Positions 28,664 through 36,598 of a stretch of DNA of 64,000 bases are shown here, one piece after another. The position numbers and the translations under genes are program-made. This stretch comes from JASLMY01 sp965226475 (lineage in GTDB: Bacteria; Pseudomonadota; Alphaproteobacteria; GCA-2731375). The notes under the pieces were generated by a model. It had not been told where the DNA came from, ran no database searches, and worked only from the letters and a program-made list of their open reading frames with translations. Position 1 is the first letter of the stretch. Each line of letters starts with the position of its first letter. The stretch is from the NCBI GenBank assembly GCA_965226475.1, contig CBDDDJ010000002.1:1-64000 (forward strand), read 5' to 3'.

Positions 28664-29597
28664 GTCTGGCCCGAAAAGAGTTGAGTGATTTCAGTCAGTT
28701 GTGATTCACTGTTTGTATTTAGCAACCAGGGAGACACAACATGTGGACCAAAATCACTCGCCCGAAGTATGAACGCGACCTGCTGCGCTACGCAAGCGAC
28801 CTGACGGATGGAGAATGGAAGGTGCTGGAGCCGTTGCTGCCTCGCGCCAAAGCGCTGGGACGGCCTCGGACGACGGCATTGCGCGAGGTGGTGAACGCGA
28901 TCCTCTACCTACTGCGTAGCGGCTGTCCATGGCGCATGCTGCCCCGGGACTTCCCGCCACGCTCGACGGTGCAGCGCTACTTTTATCTCTGGCGGGACGA
29001 CGGCACCTGGTCCGAGGTCAACCGGCAACTGCTGGTCGCGGCGCGCGAGGCCGAGGGCCGCGCGGCCGGCCCGTCGGCCGGTATCATCGACAGTCAGAGC
29101 GTAAAAACCACGGAAAGCGGCGGTATCCGGGGCTTCGACGCCGGAAAGAAAGTCAAGGGCCGCAAGCGTCACATCCTCACCGACACCGGCGGCCTGCTGG
29201 TCGCGGTCGTGGTCCACGGCGCCGAGATCCAGGACCGCGACGGCGCGCCGGCGGTGTTCGCCGCCATCCCCCGCCACTTTCCCCGCCTGCGCCACGTCTT
29301 CGCCGACGGCGCCTATGCCGGGCCCAAGCTCGAGGGCGCACTGAAGCGGATCGGCCGCTGGTCGCTGGAGATCGTCAACCGTCCCGCGGGCGTGAAGGGC
29401 TTCCAACTCCTGCCCCGCCGATGGGTCGTCGAGCGCACGCTCGCCTGGCTCAATCGAAACCGGCGGCTGGCCAAGGACTTCGAGACGGCCATCGAGACCG
29501 CCGAGGCCTGGATCTTCCTCGCCAGCATCCAACTCCTCACGCGCCGTCTCGCAAGAGCCTGAAAACACTCGATTCATTTCGAGTCGGACTCTCAGGG
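28664..29597 (+). mobile_element. IS5-family insertion sequence
   Basis: About 0.93 kb with imperfect terminal repeats: GTGTCTGGCCCGAAAAGAG at the left and the complement of GAGAGTCCGACTCGAAATG at the right. It contains one transposase gene. Short TTAG/TCAG flanks are the only possible target duplication. It abuts the 5' end of a histidine phosphatase gene and has removed or separated its start. Confidence 0.8.
28741..29562 (+). CDS. IS5-family transposase
   Basis: 273 residues with the N-terminal DUF4096-like region (LTDGEWKVLEPLLP, GCPWRMLPRDFPP) and the DDE core: IIDSQSVKTTE (first Asp), HVFADGAYAGPK (second Asp), and RRWVVERTLAWLNRNRRLAKD (Glu), typical of the IS1031/IS427-like groups. 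A leader with GGGAGACACAAC precedes the ATG. Intact. Confidence 0.93.
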   Translation: MWTKITRPKYERDLLRYASDLTDGEWKVLEPLLPRAKALGRPRTTALREVVNAILYLLRSGCPWRMLPRDFPPRSTVQRYFYLWRDDGTWSEVNRQLLVAAREAEGRAAGPSAGIIDSQSVKTTESGGIRGFDAGKKVKGRKRHILTDTGGLLVAVVVHGAEIQDRDGAPAVFAAIPRHFPRLRHVFADGAYAGPKLEGALKRIGRWSLEIVNRPAGVKGFQLLPRRWVVERTLAWLNRNRRLAKDFETAIETAEAWIFLASIQLLTRRLARA

Positions 29598-29598
29598 G

Positions 29599-30245
29599 GC
29601 CGCGCTCGGGGCCAAAAGCTTCTATTACCTTCGCCACGGCGAGACCGAGTGGAACCGCCTGCGGCTCCGCCAGGGAGCGGCCGATATTCCGCTGAACGCG
29701 CGGGGGAGGGCGCAGGCGGCGGCCGCGCGCGATACCCTCCGGGGCGTCGAAATCGCCACCATTTGCACCAGTCCGCTCGCCCGCGCCCGCGAGACGGCGG
29801 ACATCGTCCAGGAGGCCGTGGCGGCCCCCATCATCGTCATCGACGATTTGCGGGAGGTCGATTTCGGCGCTTTCGAAGGCCGACGGGTAGGCAAATGGTG
29901 GTCCGCGTGGATAGCCGGCGCCGAGGTGCCGGGCGGCGTGGAACCCTTCGAGGCCTTCATGCTTCGCGCCATCGGCGCCGTGAATGGCGCCCTCGAACAC
30001 GCGGGCCCGGTCCTGATCGTCGGCCACGGCGGGGTTTATTGGTCGGTGCAGCGCCATGCGCCGTTGTCGATGGAGGGCACCCTCGCCAACGGCGTGCCGG
30101 TGCGCGATGATCCGCCGGACGCGATGATCCCCCACTGGAAAACGGCGATCCTGGAACCGGCGGTCCGCCCGGGAAAAGGTCGGGGTGCGGCGCGCCCTGC
30201 GGGATCCAAGAGAAAGGGAGGCAGCCATGAGCGCCTATTTCATTT
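29599..30245 (+). pseudogene. Histidine phosphatase (phosphoglycerate mutase-like), 5' end lost
   Basis: The frame enters from the IS5 edge without a start codon and reads KSFYYLRHGETEWN, carrying the phospho-accepting His of the RHG motif, then PLNARGRAQAAAARD, TSPLARARETADI, LREVDFGAFEGR and VLIVGHGGVYW (second catalytic His). An internal ATG at 29818 could only give an inactive fragment lacking RHG. The C-terminus runs on past the DUF1330 start, suggesting an additional 3' frameshift. Family members dephosphorylate small phosphorylated metabolites. Confidence 0.8.
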
Positions 30246-31296
30246 CCTGATTACGCACCAATCTCAGCCAATTTGAGGAGGCGATATGGCATGGGCGGGG
30301 TTCGCAGGGCGTCGCGGGCGAGAGCGCCGAACATTTCGTCGAGCCGGTATCGACGGTTGTATCGGTACTGGAATGCCGCCAGATATCGCGATGCGTGCCG
30401 TGGTCGAATGGCATGATAGGTGCCGGTGAGCGAGTTCTTGAGGTTGCCGAGGGTCGTATTGACCCACTTGAAGGCCGGGATCGCGACTGCCTTGGGCCCG
30501 GACCCGGTGCGTATCGGAATATGCGCGCGGCCATTCTCCGCGACGGCGGAGAAGCAGCCGAGGCCGTCGGAGAAGACGGTGGCACCAGGGCTCAGGTCGC
30601 GCTTGGCCATTCTGGCGATCTCCGTCTTGCGGAAGCCCTTGACGCGGCGAAGCTTGACGCGCACGGGCTTGCCTTCGGGCGTGGTTTCGACGGCGGCGAC
30701 GAGCGCTGCTCGCCTGCCGTACAGGGCAGCTTGGCCGGCGCGCCCCGGCCGCGTTTGCCGCCGGAGCGCCGGCCGCCGAGATAGGCGTCGTCCATCTCGA
30801 CCCGCCCGGCGAGGGGGGGGGTCGCCGTCGCGCTCGAGCATCGCCTGCATCAACTTTTGCTTCACTTTCCAGGCCGTGGTCTAGGTGACGCCGAGCCGAC
30901 GGCCGAGTTCGATGGAGGAGATCCCCTTTTTCGACTGGGTCATGTGGTAGATCGCCTGGAACCATGTGGTCAGCCCGAGCTTGGTGGCGTGAAACAGCGT
31001 GCCGGCGGTGAGCGAAACCTGATGGCGGCAGCCGGCACATTGGTAGAGCTTGCGGCCGGCGATCTCGTGACATCGGGCGGTGCCGCACCGCGGGCAGGAG
31101 AAGCCGTTCGGCCAGCGCCAGCGGAACAGGGCCTCGCGACAGCGCTGCTCGCTGCCGTACAGTTCACGAAAACGGGGCTCGCTGAGCCCCTTCTGGAATT
31201 GAACCTTGTTGCGTGCCATCGTGAACCTCCTGGAAAACCGCCATATGTTCATGGTGTGTACCAAACCCTGCTGGCTGAGCATAGTGCGTAATCAGG
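30246..31296 (-). mobile_element. IS1595-family insertion sequence, third type
   Basis: 1051 bp with ends CCTGATTACGCAC and its complement, and the exact 8-bp target duplication TTTCATTT (30238-30245 and 31297-31304). Its transposase gene is degenerate, so the insertion is probably old or the element is mobilised in trans. Confidence 0.92.
30251..31219 (-). pseudogene. IS1595-family transposase with nonsense and frameshifts
   Basis: From the ATG at 31219 it reads MARNKVQFQKGLSEPRFREL with a zinc ribbon (CPRCGTARC...CAGCRHQ). A TAG after RRLGVT replaces a likely Gln (CAG). The frame then shifts in a run of eight G (about 30815) and again near 30725, so the catalytic stretch MDDAYLGGRRSGGKRGRG lies in another frame. 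The remainder (VFSDGLGCFSAVAE and NSLTGTYHAIRPRH) is intact. Not functional. Confidence 0.88.
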
Positions 31297-31677
31297 TTTC
31301 ATTTTGACCCAGGACTTCATCAATCTGGACGCGTTCATGCGCGACTATATCCCCAAGGCGGGGCCGTTCCTGGCGAAGCATGGCGGCGAGGTTCTCGTCG
31401 CGTCGTTCGACGCCGAGCCGTTGGAGGGCAGCCCGGCCAAGGGCGCCGTCGTCATCCGTTTCCCTTCCCGGCGGGCGATCCATGATTTCGAGAACGATCC
31501 GGGCTATGCGCCCGTGAAGAAGATCCGTCACGATCTGACGACCCACGCCAACGCCGTGATGGCCCCCGCCTTCAGGCCCCCGAGCTGAGGGGCGGTACAA
31601 TTGCCTTGCGCGGCTGGACGCTTCCACTAATCTCTCGGGGCCCCTGAATCACGGGGCGGATCTCCCTTCGTCCAGGA

Positions 31678-32955
31678 GTGTCGCGCGTGCGTGCCTTCGT
31701 CGATCGCAACTACCCGAGCGTGGCGCTCGCCGCTTCCCTGCTGATTTTCTTCTTCGGCATGGGCTGCATGTTCCTGCTCGTCGTCGCGCTGAAGCCGCTC
31801 GCGGCGGATTTCGGTTGGCCGCGCGGCATCCCCTCGCTCGCCTTTTCGTTGCAGTTCATCGGCTCGGGCGTCGGCGGCATCGTGATGGGCTACTGGATGG
31901 ACCGGCGCGGCGCGCTGGAGCCGGTGATGCTGGGCGCCTTCATGATCGGCGGCGGCGCGATTCTCAACAGCTGGATCACGTCCGAATGGCAGCTCTACAT
32001 GATCTATGGCGTCATGCTGGGCCTCTTCGGACAGAGCACGCTTTACACGCCGCTGATGACCAACGCCATGCTCTGGTTCCGCCACAACCGCGGCATGGCG
32101 ATCGGCGTGGTGGCGAGTGGGCAGAGTCTCGCCGGCGTCGTCTGGCCGCCGGTCTTCCGCTATTTCAATGATGCCGTCGGCTGGCGCGAGACCTTCTTCT
32201 GGTACGGATTGCTGGCGCTGGTGACCATGGCGCCGTTGAGCCTGCTGCTCCGCCGCCGGCCCAATTTGGACGAGGGCGCCTTGCCCACCACCAAGCCGAT
32301 GGAACGACGTGTCTCCAAGGGGCTCGGCGCCTCGTTTCCGATCCCGGCGCTGGGCGGCATGTCGAGCCGGGCGCTGCAGATCTCCCTCGGCGTGGCGATC
32401 GTCGGCTGCTGCGTTTCGATGTCGCTCCCCATCGGGCATGTGGTGGCGAACACCAGCGATCTCGGCCATTCGATGGCCCGGGGGGCCGAGATGCTGTCGA
32501 TCATCCTCGCCGGCAGCTTCATCAGCCGCGTCTTCGGCGGCTACCTGGTGGTCGACCGTTGGGGCGGACTGGTGTCGCTGCTGATCTTCTCCGGCCTTCA
32601 GGCCCTCGGCATGGCCTTTTACGCCATGGTCGACGGCCTGTTGGCGCTCTACCTCACCTCGGCGCTCTTCGGGCTCGGATATGGCGGCATCAACATGTGT
32701 TACCCCGTCATCATCCGCCAGTTCCTGCCGGCGAACGAGGTCGGCCGGCGGACCGGGATGGTGGTGCTGTTCGGCGCCCTCGGCATGGCGCTCGGCGGCT
32801 GGGTTGGCGGTGTCGTGTTTGATGCGTTCGGCGACTATACGCTCGCCTTCCTCTTCGGTCTCGCCTTCAACATCGCCAACCTGGCGATCATCGCCTGTCT
32901 CTACGCAATGTACCGAGGCGGCAGCCGGTTCGAGGCGCTGCCGGCGGGCGAATAG
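31678..32955 (+). CDS. MFS transporter, monocarboxylate/OFA-like
   Basis: 425 residues with about twelve transmembrane helices. It begins at a GTG preceded by CCAGGA. The segments SLLIFFFGMGCMFLLVVAL and GSGVGGIVMGYWMDRRGAL (with the MFS loop 2-3 Asp-Arg-Arg-Gly motif) and LFGQSTLYTPLMTNAML resemble the oxalate:formate/monocarboxylate antiporter branch. A natural substrate would be a small carboxylate, but this is family inference. It is followed by a strong terminator. Confidence 0.88.
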   Translation: MSRVRAFVDRNYPSVALAASLLIFFFGMGCMFLLVVALKPLAADFGWPRGIPSLAFSLQFIGSGVGGIVMGYWMDRRGALEPVMLGAFMIGGGAILNSWITSEWQLYMIYGVMLGLFGQSTLYTPLMTNAMLWFRHNRGMAIGVVASGQSLAGVVWPPVFRYFNDAVGWRETFFWYGLLALVTMAPLSLLLRRRPNLDEGALPTTKPMERRVSKGLGASFPIPALGGMSSRALQISLGVAIVGCCVSMSLPIGHVVANTSDLGHSMARGAEMLSIILAGSFISRVFGGYLVVDRWGGLVSLLIFSGLQALGMAFYAMVDGLLALYLTSALFGLGYGGINMCYPVIIRQFLPANEVGRRTGMVVLFGALGMALGGWVGGVVFDAFGDYTLAFLFGLAFNIANLAIIACLYAMYRGGSRFEALPAGE

Positions 32956-33019
32956 CGCTCGATCGGAAGATGCCCGGGCCACCGGGGCCGATCGGACCGG
33001 AAATCCCGGAACTTATTTT

Positions 33020-33053
33020 CCGCCGCCACCCGGAGGGTGGCGGCGGATTTGTT
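33020..33053 (+). terminator. Intrinsic terminator after the MFS gene
   Basis: A perfect 12-bp stem, CCGCCGCCACCC and GGGTGGCGGCGG, with a GGA loop, followed by ATTTGTT on the plus strand. A TTATTTT run lies just upstream, so it may also work weakly on the other strand. It begins 65 bases after the MFS stop. Confidence 0.8.
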
Positions 33054-33123
33054 ATAGTTGCCCCGCCCGGGGCCGGGGGCGGTCCGTGGCGCTATCGAAA
33101 ACAGCGGGGGAGGATCGGACCCA

Positions 33124-34143
33124 ATGGTTGTGCAGCTGGCCGAATCGGCCGAGGACGTGTCGCGTATTGCATTTGGTTTCATGGCTTCGAAGGCATTGTT
33201 CGCCGGATTGCATTTGGATGTTTTCACCCAGTTGTCGGAGGGCCCAAAGGCCGCCGTGGAAGTGGCCGAGGCCGCGAAGGTGCCGATCAACCGGGTCATG
33301 ACCCTACTGACCGCGCTGACCAGCATCGGACTCCTGGACCGCCACGAGGACCGCTATTCAAACGCGCCGGGGGCGCAGTCCTTCCTCGCCCGGGGCGAGC
33401 CCTACGAGTTCGGCGACTATCTGCGCTACCAGATCGACCAGCAAATGTATCCTTTTCTCGGCCAACTCAACGAGGTGATGGACGGCTCGCTCGATCCGAG
33501 CGCGGTGGACAGCTACCAGAACTGGATGTCGGATTCGGAGCAGGCACTCAAATATTCTGAAGCGCAGCACGCGGGCTCCCTCGGGCCGGGGCGCACGCTT
33601 GCCCGCAAGGTCGATCTTTCGGCCGCGCGCTCGCTGCTGGATGTGGGCGGCGGCACCGGCGCCATGAGCATCCGCCTGCTGGAGGCCAACCCCGAACTCG
33701 AGGCCACCATCATCGACTTCCCCAACGTGGCGGAGATCGGCTGGCGCTTCGTTTCCGAGGCCGGCATGGTCGACCGTATCCGTTTCATCCCCTCGAACGC
33801 GCTGGAAGCCGAGTGGCCAACGGGCCAGGACGCGATCTTGATGTCCTATCTCTTCAGCGGCGTGCCGGGGGAGCGCGTGCCGGGGTTGGTCGAATATGCC
33901 TACGAAAGGATGGCGCCAGGTGGCTCCTACATGGTGCACGACTTCATGGTCGAGGACGACCGCACCGGCCCGGCGATGGCGGCGCTTTGGCAGCTCCAGC
34001 ATATGGCCTTCACCCCGGATGCCCGTTCCGTCACGCCCGGCTGGCTGAAGGCGCACATGCGCAGTGTCGGATTTCAGGATATCGTCGAGGAAGAGATGAT
34101 CCCCGGCCTGACGCGGCTGATCCACGCGCGCAAGCGGGACTGA
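33124..34143 (+). CDS. O-methyltransferase-like, SAM-dependent (with dimerisation domain)
   Basis: 339 residues from the ATG at 33124; an ATG at 33058 is in frame but lacks a ribosome binding site. The N-terminal winged-helix dimerisation domain (FMASKALFAGLHLDVFTQLSE, then GPKAAVEVAEAAKVP) is followed by the SAM fold with SLLDVGGGTGAMSIRLLE near residue 175 and ATIIDFPNVAEIG, typical of acetylserotonin/hydroxyindole and polyketide O-methyltransferases. The substrate is unknown. It is likely its own transcript, after the terminator. Confidence 0.88.
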   Translation: MVVQLAESAEDVSRIAFGFMASKALFAGLHLDVFTQLSEGPKAAVEVAEAAKVPINRVMTLLTALTSIGLLDRHEDRYSNAPGAQSFLARGEPYEFGDYLRYQIDQQMYPFLGQLNEVMDGSLDPSAVDSYQNWMSDSEQALKYSEAQHAGSLGPGRTLARKVDLSAARSLLDVGGGTGAMSIRLLEANPELEATIIDFPNVAEIGWRFVSEAGMVDRIRFIPSNALEAEWPTGQDAILMSYLFSGVPGERVPGLVEYAYERMAPGGSYMVHDFMVEDDRTGPAMAALWQLQHMAFTPDARSVTPGWLKAHMRSVGFQDIVEEEMIPGLTRLIHARKRD

Positions 34144-34798
34144 TTTTGGCGCTCCCCAGCGGACCCGCCAGCGGGTCGCAGTCCCGCTCCTCCGTCCCAA
34201 CCACCTCAAGTGTACCCTGTCATACCGACTCCGCCTGAATGATTCGGTTGCGACGGATTCCCGTTGGAATCGGAAAGGGTTAGGATCCGTAGTCATGATT
34301 CGCGGAGGGGCGGGACATGGCGCATGTCGAGGAACATTTGCAGCTTTCTGAGTTGGAGGGACGGTATCGCTCGGCGTCGGAGGCGACGGAGGCGCGGCAC
34401 TTCCAGGTGATCTGGCTTTTGGTCAAAGGCCATACGGTTCGCGAAGTGTCGGAGATGACGAGTTTCGGCCAACGCTGGCTCGAACAATTGCTTTCTCGCT
34501 ACAACAAGCTCGGCCCGTCGTCGCTGGGCGATCGTCGACGCTCGAACGGCTCCGAGGCGACGATCCTGAAGCCGGAAGTCCTGGCGGTGTTGAAAGAGCG
34601 CCTGAAAAAGCCGCCGGCGGACGGCGGCTTGTGGTCTGGGCCGAAGGTGGCGGCTTGGATGGCGGGCGAACTGGGCTTGGAGACGGTGGCGCCGCAACGG
34701 GGCTGGGAGGCGCTGAAGGCAGTCGAGTGGCGTTTGCAGGTGCCCAGGCCGAACAACCCCGGGGCGGCGAGCGAGGAAGAACGCGAGGCGTTTAAAAA

Positions 34799-35823
34799 GG
34801 CTCAATTCGTGAATTGTATGCGTCACCTTGTTACGGCGGCGGCGAGGCAGGCTCGGTCATTGGCGCCGGGGGCGAGGCCGACGAGGTGGAACCAGCTCAG
34901 GTAGTTGTCCAGATAGCGGGTGGCGATGCCGCGGCGGGGACGCAGGAAGTCCTTCAACCGGCTGTGGCGGCTGTTCACCGTCTGCACATGCAGATCGCCC
35001 CGAACCCGTTCCCCCATCGAGCGGTTGAGTGCTTCGTGGCTCACCCCGAGCGCGGCGGCGCAAGGTGGATAGCTCGCGCCACCGTCGGAGACCAGCAGGG
35101 CGTCCTTCGCGACCACCGGGTCGAGAGCAGCCGTGAGCGCCGCCGCGTCGACCCTGGGCAGCACCGCGCTCACCGTCGTCCCGCTCCGGTCCGCCGCCAT
35201 GAGAACCGGCACCTGCTCGCGCGAGAGGCCGCGCTTCTTCGCCTTGCCGCCCCGCCGCCGTGCCTTGCGTCCCAGCCCGCGCGCGCCCTTCCGGCTCTCC
35301 AGGACGTAGGTCTCGTCCGCTTCCACGATCCCCTTGAGCACCTCCGAATCGCTCCGCGCCGCCGCCAGAAACCGGTGACGCCAGCGGAACGCCGTGCTCA
35401 CCGCCACGTCGCAGCGCGCCGCCGAGGCCTTCACCGTCTCCCCCTCCGCCAGCGACGCCCCGAACGACAGCCAGCGTTCCTTGTGGTGCAGGCCCGACAG
35501 CGGCGTACCGGTCAGCGCGTTGAAGGTCCTGCCGCAGCCCTTGCACTGGTAGCGCCGCAGACCCCGCGCCATACCGCGCGAAACCGCCCCTTCGCTCGCG
35601 CAGTGCGGACAGCGCCGGGCCTCGTCCACACCAAGCTCGATCGCGGCCTTCGATGCCTCGCCTTCGCTCCGGCCCGACAGCACCGCGAGCGCCTCGTGCC
35701 GCTGCACGCGCGTCAGCCCGCGCGCCGCCGAAAGCCACACCTGGAAACCCTTGCCGTCCATGACCCAACCTCCTGACGTTCCGGGCATTCTATCACAAAT
35801 GCATACGTTTCACGAATTGAGCC
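34799..35823 (-). mobile_element. IS-A copy 4, IS1595 family, in the spacer
   Basis: 1025 bp, ends GGCTCAATTCGTGAA. The flanks TTTAAAAA and TAAAAAAA are an imperfect target duplication in a poly-A tract. This copy lies outside both duplication arms. Confidence 0.93.
34823..35761 (-). CDS. IS1595-family transposase (IS-A copy 4)
   Basis: 312 residues, intact, with the same zinc ribbon and DDE core as IS-A copy 2; the start is the ATG after AGGAGG. Confidence 0.93.
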   Translation of the reverse strand: MDGKGFQVWLSAARGLTRVQRHEALAVLSGRSEGEASKAAIELGVDEARRCPHCASEGAVSRGMARGLRRYQCKGCGRTFNALTGTPLSGLHHKERWLSFGASLAEGETVKASAARCDVAVSTAFRWRHRFLAAARSDSEVLKGIVEADETYVLESRKGARGLGRKARRRGGKAKKRGLSREQVPVLMAADRSGTTVSAVLPRVDAAALTAALDPVVAKDALLVSDGGASYPPCAAALGVSHEALNRSMGERVRGDLHVQTVNSRHSRLKDFLRPRRGIATRYLDNYLSWFHLVGLAPGANDRACLAAAVTR

Positions 35824-36411
35824 TAAAAAAAACTCCACCGCCTGGTCGCGGAACAAGCCGAGCGCCACCCCGGCACGCCGATCGAAGTCTTCGCCAGCGA
35901 CGAACACCGGCTCGGTCTGAAGCCATTGGCACGGCGCTGCTGGGCGCCGCGCGGGATGCGCCCGGTGGCGCTCGGCCACCACCGCTTCAAATGGCTCTAC
36001 GTCACCGCCCTCGTCTCGCCGACCAGCGGAGAGACCTTTTGGTACATCTCCAATGGTGTCTCCAAGCCATTCTTCGAGAAGCTGCTCGCCCTCTTCGCCC
36101 GCGAGGCCGGCGCTGGGCAGAGCCGCATCATCATCCTGGTGATCGACGGCGCCGGGTGGCACACGGCGCCGAACCTCACGGTGCCGGAAGGCCTCCGCCT
36201 CGTCTACTTGCCGCCCTATACGCCCCAGCTGCAACCGGCCGAATGTCTCTGGCCCGTACTCGACGAGCCGGTCGCAAACAGACACTTCGAGACCATCGAG
36301 AAACTCGACGCCGTCGTCGCCCGGCGCTGCCTCACTCTCGATGCCAATCCCGAACTCTTCAAGGGGCGTATCGACTTCCACTGGTGGCCCAAAACCATCT
36401 ATCCGAACTGA

Positions 36412-36598
36412 TCAGCCGGATGCGGTATCATGGGTGGCTGGGCCGGGGAACCGGGACCAATCCTGAAAGACTCTTGCGGGGCTTCGAGGCGGCGACTACG
36501 GGGACGGGAGCCGGTCTTCGCCGCGGCGAGGCCATGGTGGCGAGGCCATGGTGGCGAGGACGTAGCGGGCGAGGCCGATCGTCCGGGATCGGGGAGGC
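36412..36598. other. Short intergenic region with a 15-bp tandem duplication
   Basis: After the IS630 end, the phrase GGCGAGGCCATGGT is present twice in tandem (about 36524-36553). No gene is seen. Confidence 0.5.

Larger units (their letters stand above)
30227..31588 (+). pseudogene. DUF1330 protein gene interrupted after codon 6 by an IS1595-family element
   Basis: The ATG at 30227 follows AAAGGGAGGCAGCC. The first codons read MSAYFI; removing 30246-31296 and one TTTCATTT duplication joins them to LTQDFINLDAFMRDYIPKAG, the classic DUF1330 N-terminus. The remainder (EVLVASFDAEPLEG, VVIRFPSRRAIHDFENDP) is intact to the stop at 31588. DUF1330 proteins are about 95-100 residue ferredoxin-like monomers of unknown function. 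A product from the internal ATG at 31304 is possible but would lack the first strand. Confidence 0.93.
34317..36411 (+). pseudogene. IS630-family transposase interrupted by IS-A copy 4
   Basis: The 5' part (34317-34798) encodes helix-turn-helix domains (KGHTVREVSEMTSFGQRWLE, GLWSGPKVAAWMAGELG). The 3' part (from about 35826) encodes the DDE core: VFASDEHRLGLKP (first Asp), IIILVIDGAGWHTAPNL (second Asp) and PYTPQLQPAECLWPVL (Glu). The join restores EAFKKKLHRLV in frame. Each half is otherwise clean, so this is a recent disruption. Confidence 0.9.
34215..36434 (+). mobile_element. IS630-family element split by IS-A
   Basis: Imperfect terminal repeats near 34221 (CATACCGACTCCGCCTGA) and the complement of GATACCGCATCCGGCTGA near 36430; a TA occurs just outside the left end, as expected for the family. 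Without the IS-A insertion it would be about 1.2 kb with one transposase gene. Confidence 0.75.
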
